Below, piece by piece: positions 51,147 to 60,475 of a DNA stretch of 64,000 nucleotides. Under the pieces are notes generated by a model, which saw nothing but the letters and a program-made list of their open reading frames with translations, had not been told where the DNA came from and did no database searches. Positions within the stretch are counted from its first letter, which is position 1, and each line of letters starts with the position of its first letter. The translations under genes were made by a program, and so were the position numbers. The DNA comes from JBOGNO01 sp050747245 (GTDB lineage: Bacteria > Acidobacteriota > Terriglobia > Acidiferrales > UBA7541), in the NCBI GenBank assembly GCA_050747245.1, contig JBOGNO010000002.1, positions 124,001 through 188,000 of the forward strand, in the 5' to 3' direction.

Positions 51147-52052
51147 ATGCCCACTATCGAAGCGGCCCGGCGCACGGCGCTCAGAAACATTCTTTACCTG
51201 ACGGATCTCTCGGAACCTTCCGAGGCAGCTCTTCCGTTTGCTTCGGCGATTGCTCGCGGATATGGTGCCAACGTGCACGCGCTGCACGTCTCGATTCCCG
51301 CTCCGCACGTTTACACGACGCCAGAATTGACCGCGGCGGCCATCGATGCGGCGGAAGAGAGCGCGCAAGCGGAGATGCAGCGAGTCGAGTCGCAGCTTGC
51401 CGGTTTGCAGCATCAGGTAACCGTGGAGAGGGGCACCGCCGTTTGGCCGGCCGTCGAACGGGCGATCAAGGAACATCGCATCGACTTACTTGTCCTGGGA
51501 ACCCACGGCCGCACCGGGGTCGAAAAATTATTGCTCGGTTCGGTCGCCGAAGAGGTTTTTCGGAGATCTCCTGTGCCGGTACTTACCATTGGGCCGGGTG
51601 TGCGCAGCAGTGCCCACAACGCAGGGCGGTTTCATCGCGTGCTCTTCGCAACCGATCTTTCGCCGGAGTCTTTGTCTGCGGCTCCTCTCGCCCTCTCACT
51701 CGCGGAGGAAAACCAATCCCGGCTGCTCCTGACACTCGTCATGCGCGAGCCTCTTGAAAAAGAAGATACGGTCGACCCACTCCTTAAGATTTCGGCGGCC
51801 GAAGCCATTCACCGGCTCTACGAAATTGTTCCTGACGATGCGAAACTCGATTTTCCTCCGGAAGTGACCCTGCAATATGGAGAGCCGGCTGACCGCATCG
51901 TCGAACTTGCCAGGGAGCGCAGCGCGGATTTGATAGTACTCGGCGTGCGGGATGCTGCGGGACGCCTCGGAGCGGCAACGCATCTCGAGCGCGCTACTGC
52001 ACACAAAGTGGTCGCGCATGCTCCGTGTCCGGTGCTAACGGTGCGCGGCTAA
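51147..52052 (+). CDS. Tandem universal stress protein
   Basis: A 301-residue protein with two USP domains (about 10-150 and 160-300). The first carries LLVLGTHGRTGVEKLLLGSVAE, quoted as LGTHGRTG and GSVAE, then VPVLTIGP; the second carries LIVLGVRDAAGRLGAATHLE and CPVLTVRG. It is a paralogue of the divergent gene at 50117, with the same domain order. GGAGGTGG precedes the ATG. Expression is probably controlled by the shared Crp-type boxes. Confidence 0.92.
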   Translation: MPTIEAARRTALRNILYLTDLSEPSEAALPFASAIARGYGANVHALHVSIPAPHVYTTPELTAAAIDAAEESAQAEMQRVESQLAGLQHQVTVERGTAVWPAVERAIKEHRIDLLVLGTHGRTGVEKLLLGSVAEEVFRRSPVPVLTIGPGVRSSAHNAGRFHRVLFATDLSPESLSAAPLALSLAEENQSRLLLTLVMREPLEKEDTVDPLLKISAAEAIHRLYEIVPDDAKLDFPPEVTLQYGEPADRIVELARERSADLIVLGVRDAAGRLGAATHLERATAHKVVAHAPCPVLTVRG

Positions 52053-52241
52053 CATCTCATTACGCTTCGCAAAGACTCCCTCATCTCATCGACCAATCGC
52101 CTCGCCATCCGCGCCAACGAGCGTCGAGATAGCCCTCGGCGGCTTGTGTAGCGCAAGATCAAGAAAGCCGTTCGCCCAGGCTGATAACCTCGCCACACAA
52201 TTGATGCAATGGGGTTTGTTTGCACTTATAGTTAGAGGCGC

Positions 52242-52318
<77 letters not shown>

Positions 52319-52437
52319 GAAATAGTAGCTGATCTCGCACCCGTAATCGCCGATGGTCAATTGACGCGCTCGACGACGCGCGCGTACGATGCGATGGAAG
52401 ATTCTTTTGAGCCGGAGCAGTGGGCGGGGAGGAATTC

Positions 52438-53922
52438 ATGCAGAAATATGAATCGAGATTCATTCCGATTTGGCTGGCGCTGGTAATTTTGTGTGCGCTT
52501 ACCGCCGCAGCGGTTGATGCGGGGGCACGGCGAAGCGCTCCGCCCGAAAGGAAAATCTCTGCGCAGACCGCGCCCGCGGATGCGCGGCTTGCAGGAAGCT
52601 ATCGCTTCGACCGCGGCGGATGGGTTTACGTGCATCTTCAGGGTTCGCCGGAACAAATCGGATTTCAGCACGGCTATCTGCTCGCTCCAGAAATCAAGGA
52701 TGCGTTCGAGGCTGTGAAGCTCACGGACACGCATGAAGCGCAGCGCGACTGGAATTTCTTCCGCGACGCTGCGCACCGCATGCTCTGGCCGCACATTGAC
52801 GCCGAGTATCAGCAGGAGTTGCGCGGAATCGCCGCGGGGCTGCAGGCCAAGGGCCTTTCCATGGACATTGACGACGTGGTGGCTCTCAACGCCTTCGAGG
52901 AGCTGCCTGATTATTATGTGCCGTGGCTGAACGCCAAAGAAAAAGTGGCGGGCGCGCCACGCCTCCAAAGCCCGGGGAATTGCAGTGCGTTCATCGCCAC
53001 GGGAAGCTGGACGAAAGACCATCAGATCGTCATCGCGCACAACAACTGGACCAGCTATCTGCACGGCGAGCGCTGGCGAATCGTATTCGACATTGTTCCG
53101 CAGAATGGTTTTCGCATGATCGGCGATGGCTTTCCCGGCGTCATCACCAGCGACGATGATTTCGCCATCAATTCCGATGGCATCATGATCACCGAAACAA
53201 CCATTACCCAGTTTCATGGCTGGGATCCCGATGGCAAGCCGGAATTCGTCCGCTCGCGCAAAGCCCTACAGTACGCCAGCTCGATCGACGATTACGTTCG
53301 CATCATCAGCGACGGAAACAACGGTGGCTACGCCAACGACTGGCTGCTGGGCGACCGTAAGACGGGAGAAATTGCGCAACTTGAGCTGGGGCTGAAGCAC
53401 ACGAAACTCTGGCGAACTAAGGACGGCTATTTTGCCGGTTCGAATTTCGCGAGCGATCCGCAGGTGCTCAAAGACGATACGACGTTTGATCCAACCAATG
53501 CGGAAACTTCGCCGAATGCTCGCCGGGCGCGCTGGGAAGACCTGCTGAAGAATTCTCGCGGAAAAATCGACGTGGACCTGGCGGAGAAATTCCTTTCCGA
53601 TCATTACGACACCTATTCAAAGACCGAACAAGCCGATCAGCGCACGCTCTGCGGCCACGGAGACGTGGCGAACGAAGGCCTCTCCATCTGGGGCTGGGGA
53701 CCGCACTATCCGGGCGGAGCCGTGCAGGGTAAGGTGGCGGATAGCCGCATGGCGGAGTTGATGACCTTCGTCGCGCGCATCGGCCATCCCTGCGGAGAAG
53801 ACTTTCACGCCGCGCCTTTTTTGGCGGCGCATCCGGAATACTCCTGGCAGAAGCCTCTGCTGCGCGACATGCTCGCAGGGCCGTGGACCGAATTCCACGC
53901 AGACGAACGCGCCGCGAAGTAA
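52438..53922 (+). CDS. Secreted Ntn-hydrolase, C45/phospholipase-B-like
   Basis: A 494-residue exported protein. After a signal or anchor segment (IWLALVILCALTAAAVDAGA) comes a pro-region, then the candidate nucleophile Cys182 in SPGNCSAFIATG. C45 and phospholipase-B-like enzymes mature by cutting just before this Cys. Further conserved blocks are IVIAHNNW, RMIGDGFPGV, GYANDWLLGD and CGHGD. Known relatives cleave amide or ester bonds of acylated small molecules. GGGGAGG precedes the ATG at 52438. The substrate is unknown; it could be a lipid or an acylated signal. Confidence 0.8.
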   Translation: MQKYESRFIPIWLALVILCALTAAAVDAGARRSAPPERKISAQTAPADARLAGSYRFDRGGWVYVHLQGSPEQIGFQHGYLLAPEIKDAFEAVKLTDTHEAQRDWNFFRDAAHRMLWPHIDAEYQQELRGIAAGLQAKGLSMDIDDVVALNAFEELPDYYVPWLNAKEKVAGAPRLQSPGNCSAFIATGSWTKDHQIVIAHNNWTSYLHGERWRIVFDIVPQNGFRMIGDGFPGVITSDDDFAINSDGIMITETTITQFHGWDPDGKPEFVRSRKALQYASSIDDYVRIISDGNNGGYANDWLLGDRKTGEIAQLELGLKHTKLWRTKDGYFAGSNFASDPQVLKDDTTFDPTNAETSPNARRARWEDLLKNSRGKIDVDLAEKFLSDHYDTYSKTEQADQRTLCGHGDVANEGLSIWGWGPHYPGGAVQGKVADSRMAELMTFVARIGHPCGEDFHAAPFLAAHPEYSWQKPLLRDMLAGPWTEFHADERAAK

Positions 53923-53952
53923 AGGAGAGACGGAACTCCGCGGCGCGCCGGC

Positions 53953-54534
53953 TTACTTCTCCACTGCAAGGTTGTTGGTCACTGAAAAAACGCCGGAGAC
54001 AGAATTCGCGCGGATACCGGCGAGATCCTTGTCCATCTGGTTCGCCACAACGCCTTCGAGCGTGACGTGGCCGTTATCCACGATGATGTGGATGGGCCCC
54101 ACCGCTTGAATGGCGTAACGTTCGAACGTCGGCTCGCCGTAAATCACGTGGTATTCAGCCCGGCGGATGCGGTCGTCGTTCTGTGAAACCGGAAGAATCT
54201 GAATCTGATTCTCCACAGCGGTCACGCCTTCCAGTTTCTTGACCGCCGCTTCGGCATCGTCCTTGAGAGAAGGCCGCGCCACCTGCCCCATCAGAATCAC
54301 GCGGTCGCCATCGATTTTGTATTCCAGATTATCGAAGACGGAATACCACGGCAACATCACCAGTTGATGCCGCACTTCTTTCGTGAGCCATTCGTGATAG
54401 GCCGCTTCGCCGCGCGGTGCCGGGCCCTTCTGCCGACCCGCCGCATTCGCGCTGATTGCGCCTGCTCCCGCTATGCCGGCGATGATCGCGGCGCACAATA
54501 CCAACTTCCCGAGAGTTCCCGTGGACTGTCTCAT
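53953..54534 (-). CDS. Secreted protein with two BON domains
   Basis: A 193-residue protein with a signal peptide (LVLCAAIIAGIAGAGAISANA). Two BON-type modules follow (about 45-110 and 120-193), each with the beta strand GDRVILMGQV or GHVTLEGVVAN and a closing helix plus VxxVxNxI/L pattern (VTAVENQIQI, VFSVTNNLAV). BON domains bind phospholipid surfaces in the periplasm; relatives are OsmY and DolP. GGAGGTG precedes the ATG at 54534. It converges with the hydrolase gene. Confidence 0.85.
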   Translation of the reverse strand: MRQSTGTLGKLVLCAAIIAGIAGAGAISANAAGRQKGPAPRGEAAYHEWLTKEVRHQLVMLPWYSVFDNLEYKIDGDRVILMGQVARPSLKDDAEAAVKKLEGVTAVENQIQILPVSQNDDRIRRAEYHVIYGEPTFERYAIQAVGPIHIIVDNGHVTLEGVVANQMDKDLAGIRANSVSGVFSVTNNLAVEK

Positions 54535-55278
54535 GTTGCACCTCCGCAACTTGATCTGGAGCCCTCCCTACCCGCTATATTAGATGCGCGGCAGCTTTCC
54601 AATGGGTACAGAGCGAAACGGCGAGCGCGAGACATGCATGAAATCATTCGACTTGCGTACGAACAGGTGAGGCAACCCAAGATCCAGCCACCCCAATTTT
54701 CTTCCGTATCTAATTCATAATAATTGAGTTATGTGGAATCCATCTAAACTGCTATGGCAGAATGGAGTACCGGCTATCAGCGACTATGAAACTCCTGCGA
54801 AGCGAGTATGCAGCCGGCGGCGCATGGCTGCGATGTACAATTGCAATTTCAGTTTTCGTAATTCTGGGTCGCCCGATGAGAACTTATTCCGCTTCAGCCT
54901 CTCACGCGTCCTTCGAATCATTGGCATCGAGCGCATCTTGCGCTGCAAGCGAGCAAGCAGCCGTGGGCACGCGCAGCCTATCGAGACACTTCACTCATTT
55001 CATTTGGACGATTGATGTTCCCAACCGACGGATGGCCAGGGACGACTTCCAGGCAGTCAAACTGCAAAGGCCCGCCCGGGTCGCCGTGTGCAGTCACTCC
55101 CCTTGCGGGGACATGGCCATCCCTCGGTCAGTTACAGCGCGCAATCTTGACCGAAATTCCATTCCGGACTCTCAAGTGGCCGACAGTTTACCCAAGAACA
55201 CCCAATAGCTCCAGCCTGAAATTCCCAAGGAGCAAGGACAAAGAATTCTTGGGTAGTTTCTTTTCAATATTGCAGAAT
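54535..55278. other. Mostly gene-free 744 bp spacer with inverted repeats
   Basis: No intact gene is convincing. A 148-residue plus-strand frame at 54762-55208 has no domain and atypical composition. Two inverted repeats are present: GGATGGCCA (55030-55038) with TGGCCATCC (55114-55122), and TACCCAAGAA (55189-55198) with TTCTTGGGTA (55246-55255), the latter followed by GTTTCTTTT on the plus strand. A decayed gene end lies at 54777-54820. The spacer looks like gene remains plus possible structured RNA. Confidence 0.45.
54777..54820 (-). pseudogene. Remnant of the 3' end of a DUF1800 gene
   Basis: On the minus strand this piece reads AAGCILASQEFHSR then TGA, against AAGYMLASPEFQKR then TGA at the end of the intact DUF1800 gene 500 bp away. 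At the DNA level most bases agree, including a run of CTCGCTTCGC. Upstream of about 54820 the likeness fades and the frame is broken, so only the last codons of a former paralogue are still recognisable. Confidence 0.6.
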
Positions 55279-57231
55279 TCAGCGCTTCTGAAACTCCGGC
55301 GAAGCGAGCATGTAACCCGCAGCGAGCCGCAACGCCGCTTCGGGAGAGACTGCGGCCTGTCGCTGGACGTCCGGGTCCTGCAACTGCTGATGAACGATTT
55401 CCTGGTCCTTGTCGGAGAGTCCCTCGGGAAGCAGCCCCTGCTCCATGAACTGAATGGCCGCGTCGAGTCCGACGGGCTGCGCTGGGCCTCCTGCATCCTT
55501 CCCGGAGTCCGGGTCGTCGATAACCCCCAGCACGACGAGATGCGAGGGGTCAAATTGCAGGGCCCCGAATTTGTTCTGCGTGAGCGTCGTCGCGAAATTA
55601 AACCTCGCCAGCAAATCGCCCTGATTGTCCCAGGCCTCCGCCAGCATGGAATATCCCGTGGGAGGCTGCTGGTTGTAGGGCAGCATGCCCATGCCGTTGA
55701 GGGCTCCTGTGGCCGGATCGGGGGCCACCACATTGGCGCCGCTCGCGCGCACGGTGGAGACGATGAATTCGAGCGGCGTCTTGAATTTCCCTCGGTAATA
55801 CTTCGGCGACCAGAATTCTTTGGATCGGAACATTGTGCGCAGCACTTCGCGAATGTCGCCGTCGGTGCGGAGAAACGTGGCGGCCATCTGCTTCACGAGA
55901 GATTCCGGCGGGTCATCGGCCACGAAACGCTGCGCCAGTTTCTTGGAGATGAAATGCGCCGTGGCGGGATTGTGCGCGAGGAAATCAATCAAGCGCACGC
56001 CCTCGTCCATGCCCGAATCGTAGAACGTGTGCCCCAGGACAACCTTATTCCCGGGCTCGTGGCGCCGCGGCTCAAACGTGAATCTTCCGCCGTTCTCGAA
56101 ATCTGTGATCGTCCAGCCGGTCAGAATTTTCGCCGCCGTGGTGACGTCCGTTTGCGTGTAGCCGCCGTCCACCCCCAGCGTGTGCAGCTCCATCAGTTCG
56201 CGGCCGTAATTTTCGTTGAGGCCCGACTGTCCCGATTTGCCGGCGGCCGGAGAATCCGGGCCCATGCTGAGCCAATTATCGAGATAGAAGAGCATCGCCG
56301 GGCTCTGTGCCACGGCAAGGAGAAGATCGCGGAATTTTCCAAACGCCCGTGGGCGGATGACGTCGCGCTCGTAGCTCGTCAAAAAATACCGGTCCGCGTC
56401 TTTGTAAATGTACACGTTGAAGTGGTTCATCCAGAAATCGGCCATCACTTCCTGCAGTTGACGTTCACTCAGCACCGCGCGCAGCACTTTGGCCTGCTGC
56501 AGTTCGTACGTAATCACCCCCACTGGATTTCCCAGAGTCATCAATGTCTCGCGATCCTGCGGTGAAGCCTCCGCGATCAGCCGGTTGCGCTCGTCGGGGC
56601 GAAGTAGTCCCAGAAAATTCACGAGTTGCTCGGGCGGAGCATCGGCGAGCGCGGCGATTCGTTTCTCCTTGGGCAGCGCGAGCAGCCTATCCCCGAGAGT
56701 CTGCGCCGCGGCCTCGGGAGTTGGCTCTGGCGAAGCCTTGTCCGCGGCCGCCACGGGCTTGGCCTGTTGCCCCTTCAGCCGCGCAATATTTACGGCGTAG
56801 ATGAGTCGCTGATTTGGATCGGTCGGCATGGGGCGCTTGCCGTTCATCACCTGGCGCAGCACTGGATCGGGCGGAAAATTCTGCACGAGCTGCTGTGGCG
56901 GCATACTCAGCGTGCGATAGGGGGCGAGGCGCCCTATGAGAGTGGAATCGTTGATGCTTTCCGGATGAAGCTGGTCTTCGATCCAGGAGTCCACGCCGGC
57001 GGCCTGAACTTTTTCGACATCGCCGGGCCGCGGGCCGAACGTAAGGCGATTCACCGCATGAATGGCGCGCTGGCGCTCGCTCAGCGAAGCTGGAGCGGGG
57101 AGCGTTTTCACAGCCGGCGCACCGGAAGGCGTGCTCTTCTTTTTTGTCTGCGTGCGGGTTTGTGCCGAAGCGGACGATAGCAGAAGAAAGATACTCAGGA
57201 GCGCGTTGACTTTTCTCGAAATGGAGCGCAT
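55279..57231 (-). CDS. Secreted DUF1800-family protein
   Basis: A 650-residue exported protein with a short signal peptide (KVNALLSIFLLLSSASA) and a basic linker. The DUF1800 core follows: HAVNRLTFGPRPGDVEKV, later DFWMNHFNVYIYKDAD, NENYGRELMELHTLGVDGGYTQ in pieces NENYGRELME and DGGYTQ, AKILTGWT, FEPRRHEPG, and the final LASPEFQKR. The family commonly sits beside DUF1501 proteins and its function is unknown. No DUF1501 gene is next to it here. A remnant of a second copy lies downstream at 54777. GGGAGG precedes the ATG. Confidence 0.9.
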   Translation of the reverse strand: MRSISRKVNALLSIFLLLSSASAQTRTQTKKKSTPSGAPAVKTLPAPASLSERQRAIHAVNRLTFGPRPGDVEKVQAAGVDSWIEDQLHPESINDSTLIGRLAPYRTLSMPPQQLVQNFPPDPVLRQVMNGKRPMPTDPNQRLIYAVNIARLKGQQAKPVAAADKASPEPTPEAAAQTLGDRLLALPKEKRIAALADAPPEQLVNFLGLLRPDERNRLIAEASPQDRETLMTLGNPVGVITYELQQAKVLRAVLSERQLQEVMADFWMNHFNVYIYKDADRYFLTSYERDVIRPRAFGKFRDLLLAVAQSPAMLFYLDNWLSMGPDSPAAGKSGQSGLNENYGRELMELHTLGVDGGYTQTDVTTAAKILTGWTITDFENGGRFTFEPRRHEPGNKVVLGHTFYDSGMDEGVRLIDFLAHNPATAHFISKKLAQRFVADDPPESLVKQMAATFLRTDGDIREVLRTMFRSKEFWSPKYYRGKFKTPLEFIVSTVRASGANVVAPDPATGALNGMGMLPYNQQPPTGYSMLAEAWDNQGDLLARFNFATTLTQNKFGALQFDPSHLVVLGVIDDPDSGKDAGGPAQPVGLDAAIQFMEQGLLPEGLSDKDQEIVHQQLQDPDVQRQAAVSPEAALRLAAGYMLASPEFQKR

Positions 57232-57327
57232 CGCCGGCTTCCTCCCCGCGGACGGCGGGACTACCCCATTCTAAACCCTTCTGCCGCGCCGGAGTTGCGC
57301 TGAGCGCTTCCGTTCAGTCACTTGTTG

Positions 57328-60300
57328 CTATTTCGCCACATCTTTTTTCTGCCAAACGTCGTAAGTGAGCGGCTTGAGAGGCTCGAGCTTCTTATCGGCA
57401 AGAGCGGCGTTGAGTGATGGGACATCTCCAGACGCCGACGATTCGAATCGCGCGCGATCGGCGTCCAGCTGGTGCTCGAGGACTCCTGCGCCGGCGAGCT
57501 GCGATTCGGTGGGTCGTCCCTCATAGCCATTCACCGCGCCATAGAGGTCCAGCAACTTTTCGCGCAATTGGAGTTCGCCGGTGAGCGGCCCTTCGCGCGT
57601 CGTGACCATGCTCTTCCGCAAGTTTTCGAGTGAATCCGCCAGCGCTTCGAGTTTCTTCCGCAGCGGATCATCTGCCGCGAGCTTGCCGGCGCGCTCGCGC
57701 GCCTGGTCACGCAAGCCGGAAACCGCGTCGGTCAAATAGGCCAGCCGGTCGAGTAGGCCGTAAAGCCGCCAGGCGGTGTCGCGCTCGAGCTTGCGGTCCG
57801 ACGCGGAATGGGGCGAAGTCGGGTCGGCGACCAGATTCACTTGGGTCGCGTAGCTGTCCTTGTCCTTGATCATCCTTACCGTGTAAGTGCCTTCGGGAAC
57901 CAGCGGGCCGATGAGAGCAAACTCATTCCCGCCCACACTCGTAGCCGGGGGCGCTTTCGGAGCCTTGGCGCGCGTGGGCCATTCGAAGCGATTCAGGCCG
58001 CGGCGCTGTCCCCCCGGTGCGGAGTAAATCAGTTTTCCGCCGGCATCGTAAATCTCCAGTCGCAAATCGCCGAAGACGTGGCGCTTTTTCAGGTAGTAAT
58101 TCACCCACGCGGCGTCGCCGGGGGAATGTCCCACGAAATCCGTGTCGCCGTCGGAGCGCTGTTCGATCGAAGCGATTCTGATTTCCGAGGGCCGTGAAGG
58201 CAGAAACACCACATCGGACGCAAGCACGTCGGCGGTCAAGCTGCGAATAGGCGTGATGTCATCCACGATCCAGATTCCCCGGCCGTGCGTGGCGAGCAGC
58301 AGATCGTTATCTCGCGGATGGATGGCGATATCGCGGATGGCCACAGGCGGCAGGCCGCCCGTGAATTTCGCCCAGTTCGCGCCCGAATCTATCGAGACGA
58401 ACAGCCCAAATTCCGTTCCCAGAAAAAGCAGATTTGCTTTGACGCGGTCTTCGCGGATGACGTGCGCGTAGCCGCTCACGTCCGCCGTAACCAGCGGCTG
58501 CCACGTCTTGCCGTAGTCGCGCGTGCGGTAGGCGTATGTCTTCATGTCCCCCGAAGCGTGGCCATCGAATGTGGCGTACGCCGTTCCCTCCTCGAAATGG
58601 CTGGCGTCCACGTAACTCACCCAGGTGTTCGCGGGAAGGCCCGGAACATTCTTGACCACGTTCGACCAGTTTTTGCCGCCGTCGCGGGTGATTTGCAGAT
58701 TGCCGTCATCCGTGCCCGCCCAGATGACCTCGGGATTCTTCGGCGATTCACTGATCGCGTAAATGGTGCAATGTCGCTCGGCGTCGCTGTTGTCCACGGT
58801 CAGCCCGCCGGACTGCTCCTGTTTTTCTTTGGCGGGATCGTTGGTGGTCAGGTCCGGAGAGATGCGCTCCCAGCTTTCGCCGCGATTGCGCGAGCGGTAA
58901 AGATATTCCGCCCCCAAATAGATCGTGCCCGGATGGCTTTCGCTGGTTTGAATCGGCGCATTCCAATTGAAGCGCAAATCGGGTTCACCCTGACGCGCGT
59001 ACGGCGCGATTTGCTTGGACTCACCTGTGGATTTGCGCGTGCGCAGGATCTTTCCGCCCTGCCATTCGACGTAGGCATAGTCGGAGTCTGTGGGATCGGG
59101 AAACGCCCAGAAGCCGTCGCCGAAACCGATGTTTTGCCAGTGCCGCGCGGCGATTCCGCCGGCGTGCTGCGAAGGCCCCGTCCACGTGCCGTTGTCCTGC
59201 AATCCGCCGTACACGTTGTACGGCCGCGCCATGTCGGCGCTCACGTGGTAGAACTGCCCGACCGGCAGGCTGCCGATGAAGCGCCAGTGCGCTCCGCGGT
59301 CATTGGAATTGTAAACGCCGCCGTCCGTGCCGAGGAAGAGCTGCTCCGGATCAGCCGGATTGATCCACAGCGCGTGACAATCGCCATGAAAGCCTCCGCC
59401 TAGGCCGCTGAAAGTTTTCCCGTCATCGTCGCTCACCGCGAGTCCGTAGCCGGGCTTATATACGCGATGGAAATTCTTGGGATCCGCGGAAACTGTGGCG
59501 AAATAAAAAGGCCGCGCGTTTACGCTCGAAGACGAATTCATTTCCTTCCAGTTTTCGCCGAGGTCCTCGCTGCGGTAGACTGCCGTCTGTTTCGCCTCGA
59601 TCACCGCATAGACCACGTTCGGCCGCGAAGTGGCGATGGAAATGCCGATGCGGCCTAGATCGCCCGACGGTAGTCCTGCCGTGATGCGCTTCCACGTGTC
59701 GCCCCCGTCGGACGATTTGTAAAGTCCGCCGCCGGGCCCTCCGGAATTAAAAGTCCACGGATACCGCCGCACCTGCCACATTCCCGCGTAGACGATGCGC
59801 GGGTCCTGTGGGTCCTGCGCGATATCCGCGCAGCCCGTATCCTCGTTTACGAAGAGAGTTTGCTTCCATGTCTTTCCCCCATCGGTCGTGCGAAACACTC
59901 CGCGCTCCGCGTTGGAATTCCACAGGTGCCCCAGCGCGCAGACCAGCACGGTGCCGGAATCTTTCGGATGGATGGCGATGCGGCTGATGTGTTCGGTATC
60001 GGCCAGGCCCACCAGCTGCCAGTTCTCGCCTGCGTCCGTGGATTTGTAGACTCCCGTGCCCACCGAGACGCTGTTGCGCACCCAGGATTCTCCCGTGCCC
60101 ACCCACACTGTCTCCGTGTGCGATGGATCAACAGCCACCGCGCCGATGGATTGCGTGTACTTGTCAAAAATTGGCTTGAACGTGTATCCGCCGTCCATGG
60201 ATTTCCAGACCCCTCCGCCTGCGGAGCCTACGTAAAGTGTCGTGCGGTCGCCCGGCACTCCGGCAATGGCCGCAATTCGTCCGCTCATCACCGCCGGGCC

Positions 60301-60444
60301 GATCGCGCGAGCGGGAAGGCCGGCCAATGCTTCGGAATCGAGTTTGGGCGCAGTGTCTTTGGTGTCGTCGCCGGCCACCGAAGCTGCCAGCAACAACGCG
60401 AAGCTGAATACGGGCAAACTCCTGCGGATGGGCCAGGGCGTCAT
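57328..60444 (-). CDS. Large secreted BNR/sortilin-like beta-propeller protein
   Basis: A 1038-residue protein with a signal peptide (FSFALLLAASVAG). Many Asp-box repeats of the SxDxGxTW kind follow: SMDGGYTF, STDAGENW, TTDGGKTW, SSDGGDTW, SEDLGENW, SRNRGESW, TRDGGKNW and TRDYGKTW. They would form one or two beta-propellers of VPS10/sialidase type up to about residue 720. The C-terminal 300 residues contain a small beta domain and long helices (LYGLLDRLAYLTDAVSGLRDQARE, quoted as LYGLLDRLAYL). No catalytic residues of sialidases are evident. GGAGGAAAC precedes the ATG. Such proteins are abundant in Acidobacteriota and their ligands are unknown. Confidence 0.88.
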   Translation of the reverse strand: MTPWPIRRSLPVFSFALLLAASVAGDDTKDTAPKLDSEALAGLPARAIGPAVMSGRIAAIAGVPGDRTTLYVGSAGGGVWKSMDGGYTFKPIFDKYTQSIGAVAVDPSHTETVWVGTGESWVRNSVSVGTGVYKSTDAGENWQLVGLADTEHISRIAIHPKDSGTVLVCALGHLWNSNAERGVFRTTDGGKTWKQTLFVNEDTGCADIAQDPQDPRIVYAGMWQVRRYPWTFNSGGPGGGLYKSSDGGDTWKRITAGLPSGDLGRIGISIATSRPNVVYAVIEAKQTAVYRSEDLGENWKEMNSSSSVNARPFYFATVSADPKNFHRVYKPGYGLAVSDDDGKTFSGLGGGFHGDCHALWINPADPEQLFLGTDGGVYNSNDRGAHWRFIGSLPVGQFYHVSADMARPYNVYGGLQDNGTWTGPSQHAGGIAARHWQNIGFGDGFWAFPDPTDSDYAYVEWQGGKILRTRKSTGESKQIAPYARQGEPDLRFNWNAPIQTSESHPGTIYLGAEYLYRSRNRGESWERISPDLTTNDPAKEKQEQSGGLTVDNSDAERHCTIYAISESPKNPEVIWAGTDDGNLQITRDGGKNWSNVVKNVPGLPANTWVSYVDASHFEEGTAYATFDGHASGDMKTYAYRTRDYGKTWQPLVTADVSGYAHVIREDRVKANLLFLGTEFGLFVSIDSGANWAKFTGGLPPVAIRDIAIHPRDNDLLLATHGRGIWIVDDITPIRSLTADVLASDVVFLPSRPSEIRIASIEQRSDGDTDFVGHSPGDAAWVNYYLKKRHVFGDLRLEIYDAGGKLIYSAPGGQRRGLNRFEWPTRAKAPKAPPATSVGGNEFALIGPLVPEGTYTVRMIKDKDSYATQVNLVADPTSPHSASDRKLERDTAWRLYGLLDRLAYLTDAVSGLRDQARERAGKLAADDPLRKKLEALADSLENLRKSMVTTREGPLTGELQLREKLLDLYGAVNGYEGRPTESQLAGAGVLEHQLDADRARFESSASGDVPSLNAALADKKLEPLKPLTYDVWQKKDVAK

Positions 60445-60475
60445 GTTTCCTCCGAGACCAAAATATGGGAAACGG

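Noticed and set aside
54762..55208. 148-codon plus-strand frame in the spacer
   Set aside because: Ser/Arg-rich without domain, and it covers the antisense of a decayed DUF1800 end.
55012..56565. 517-codon plus-strand frame opposite DUF1800
   Set aside because: Arg/His-rich, starts in the spacer, and the minus strand has the full DUF1800 protein.
58285..59403. 372-codon plus-strand frame opposite the BNR protein
   Set aside because: Shadow frame; Asp-box repeats are on the minus strand.
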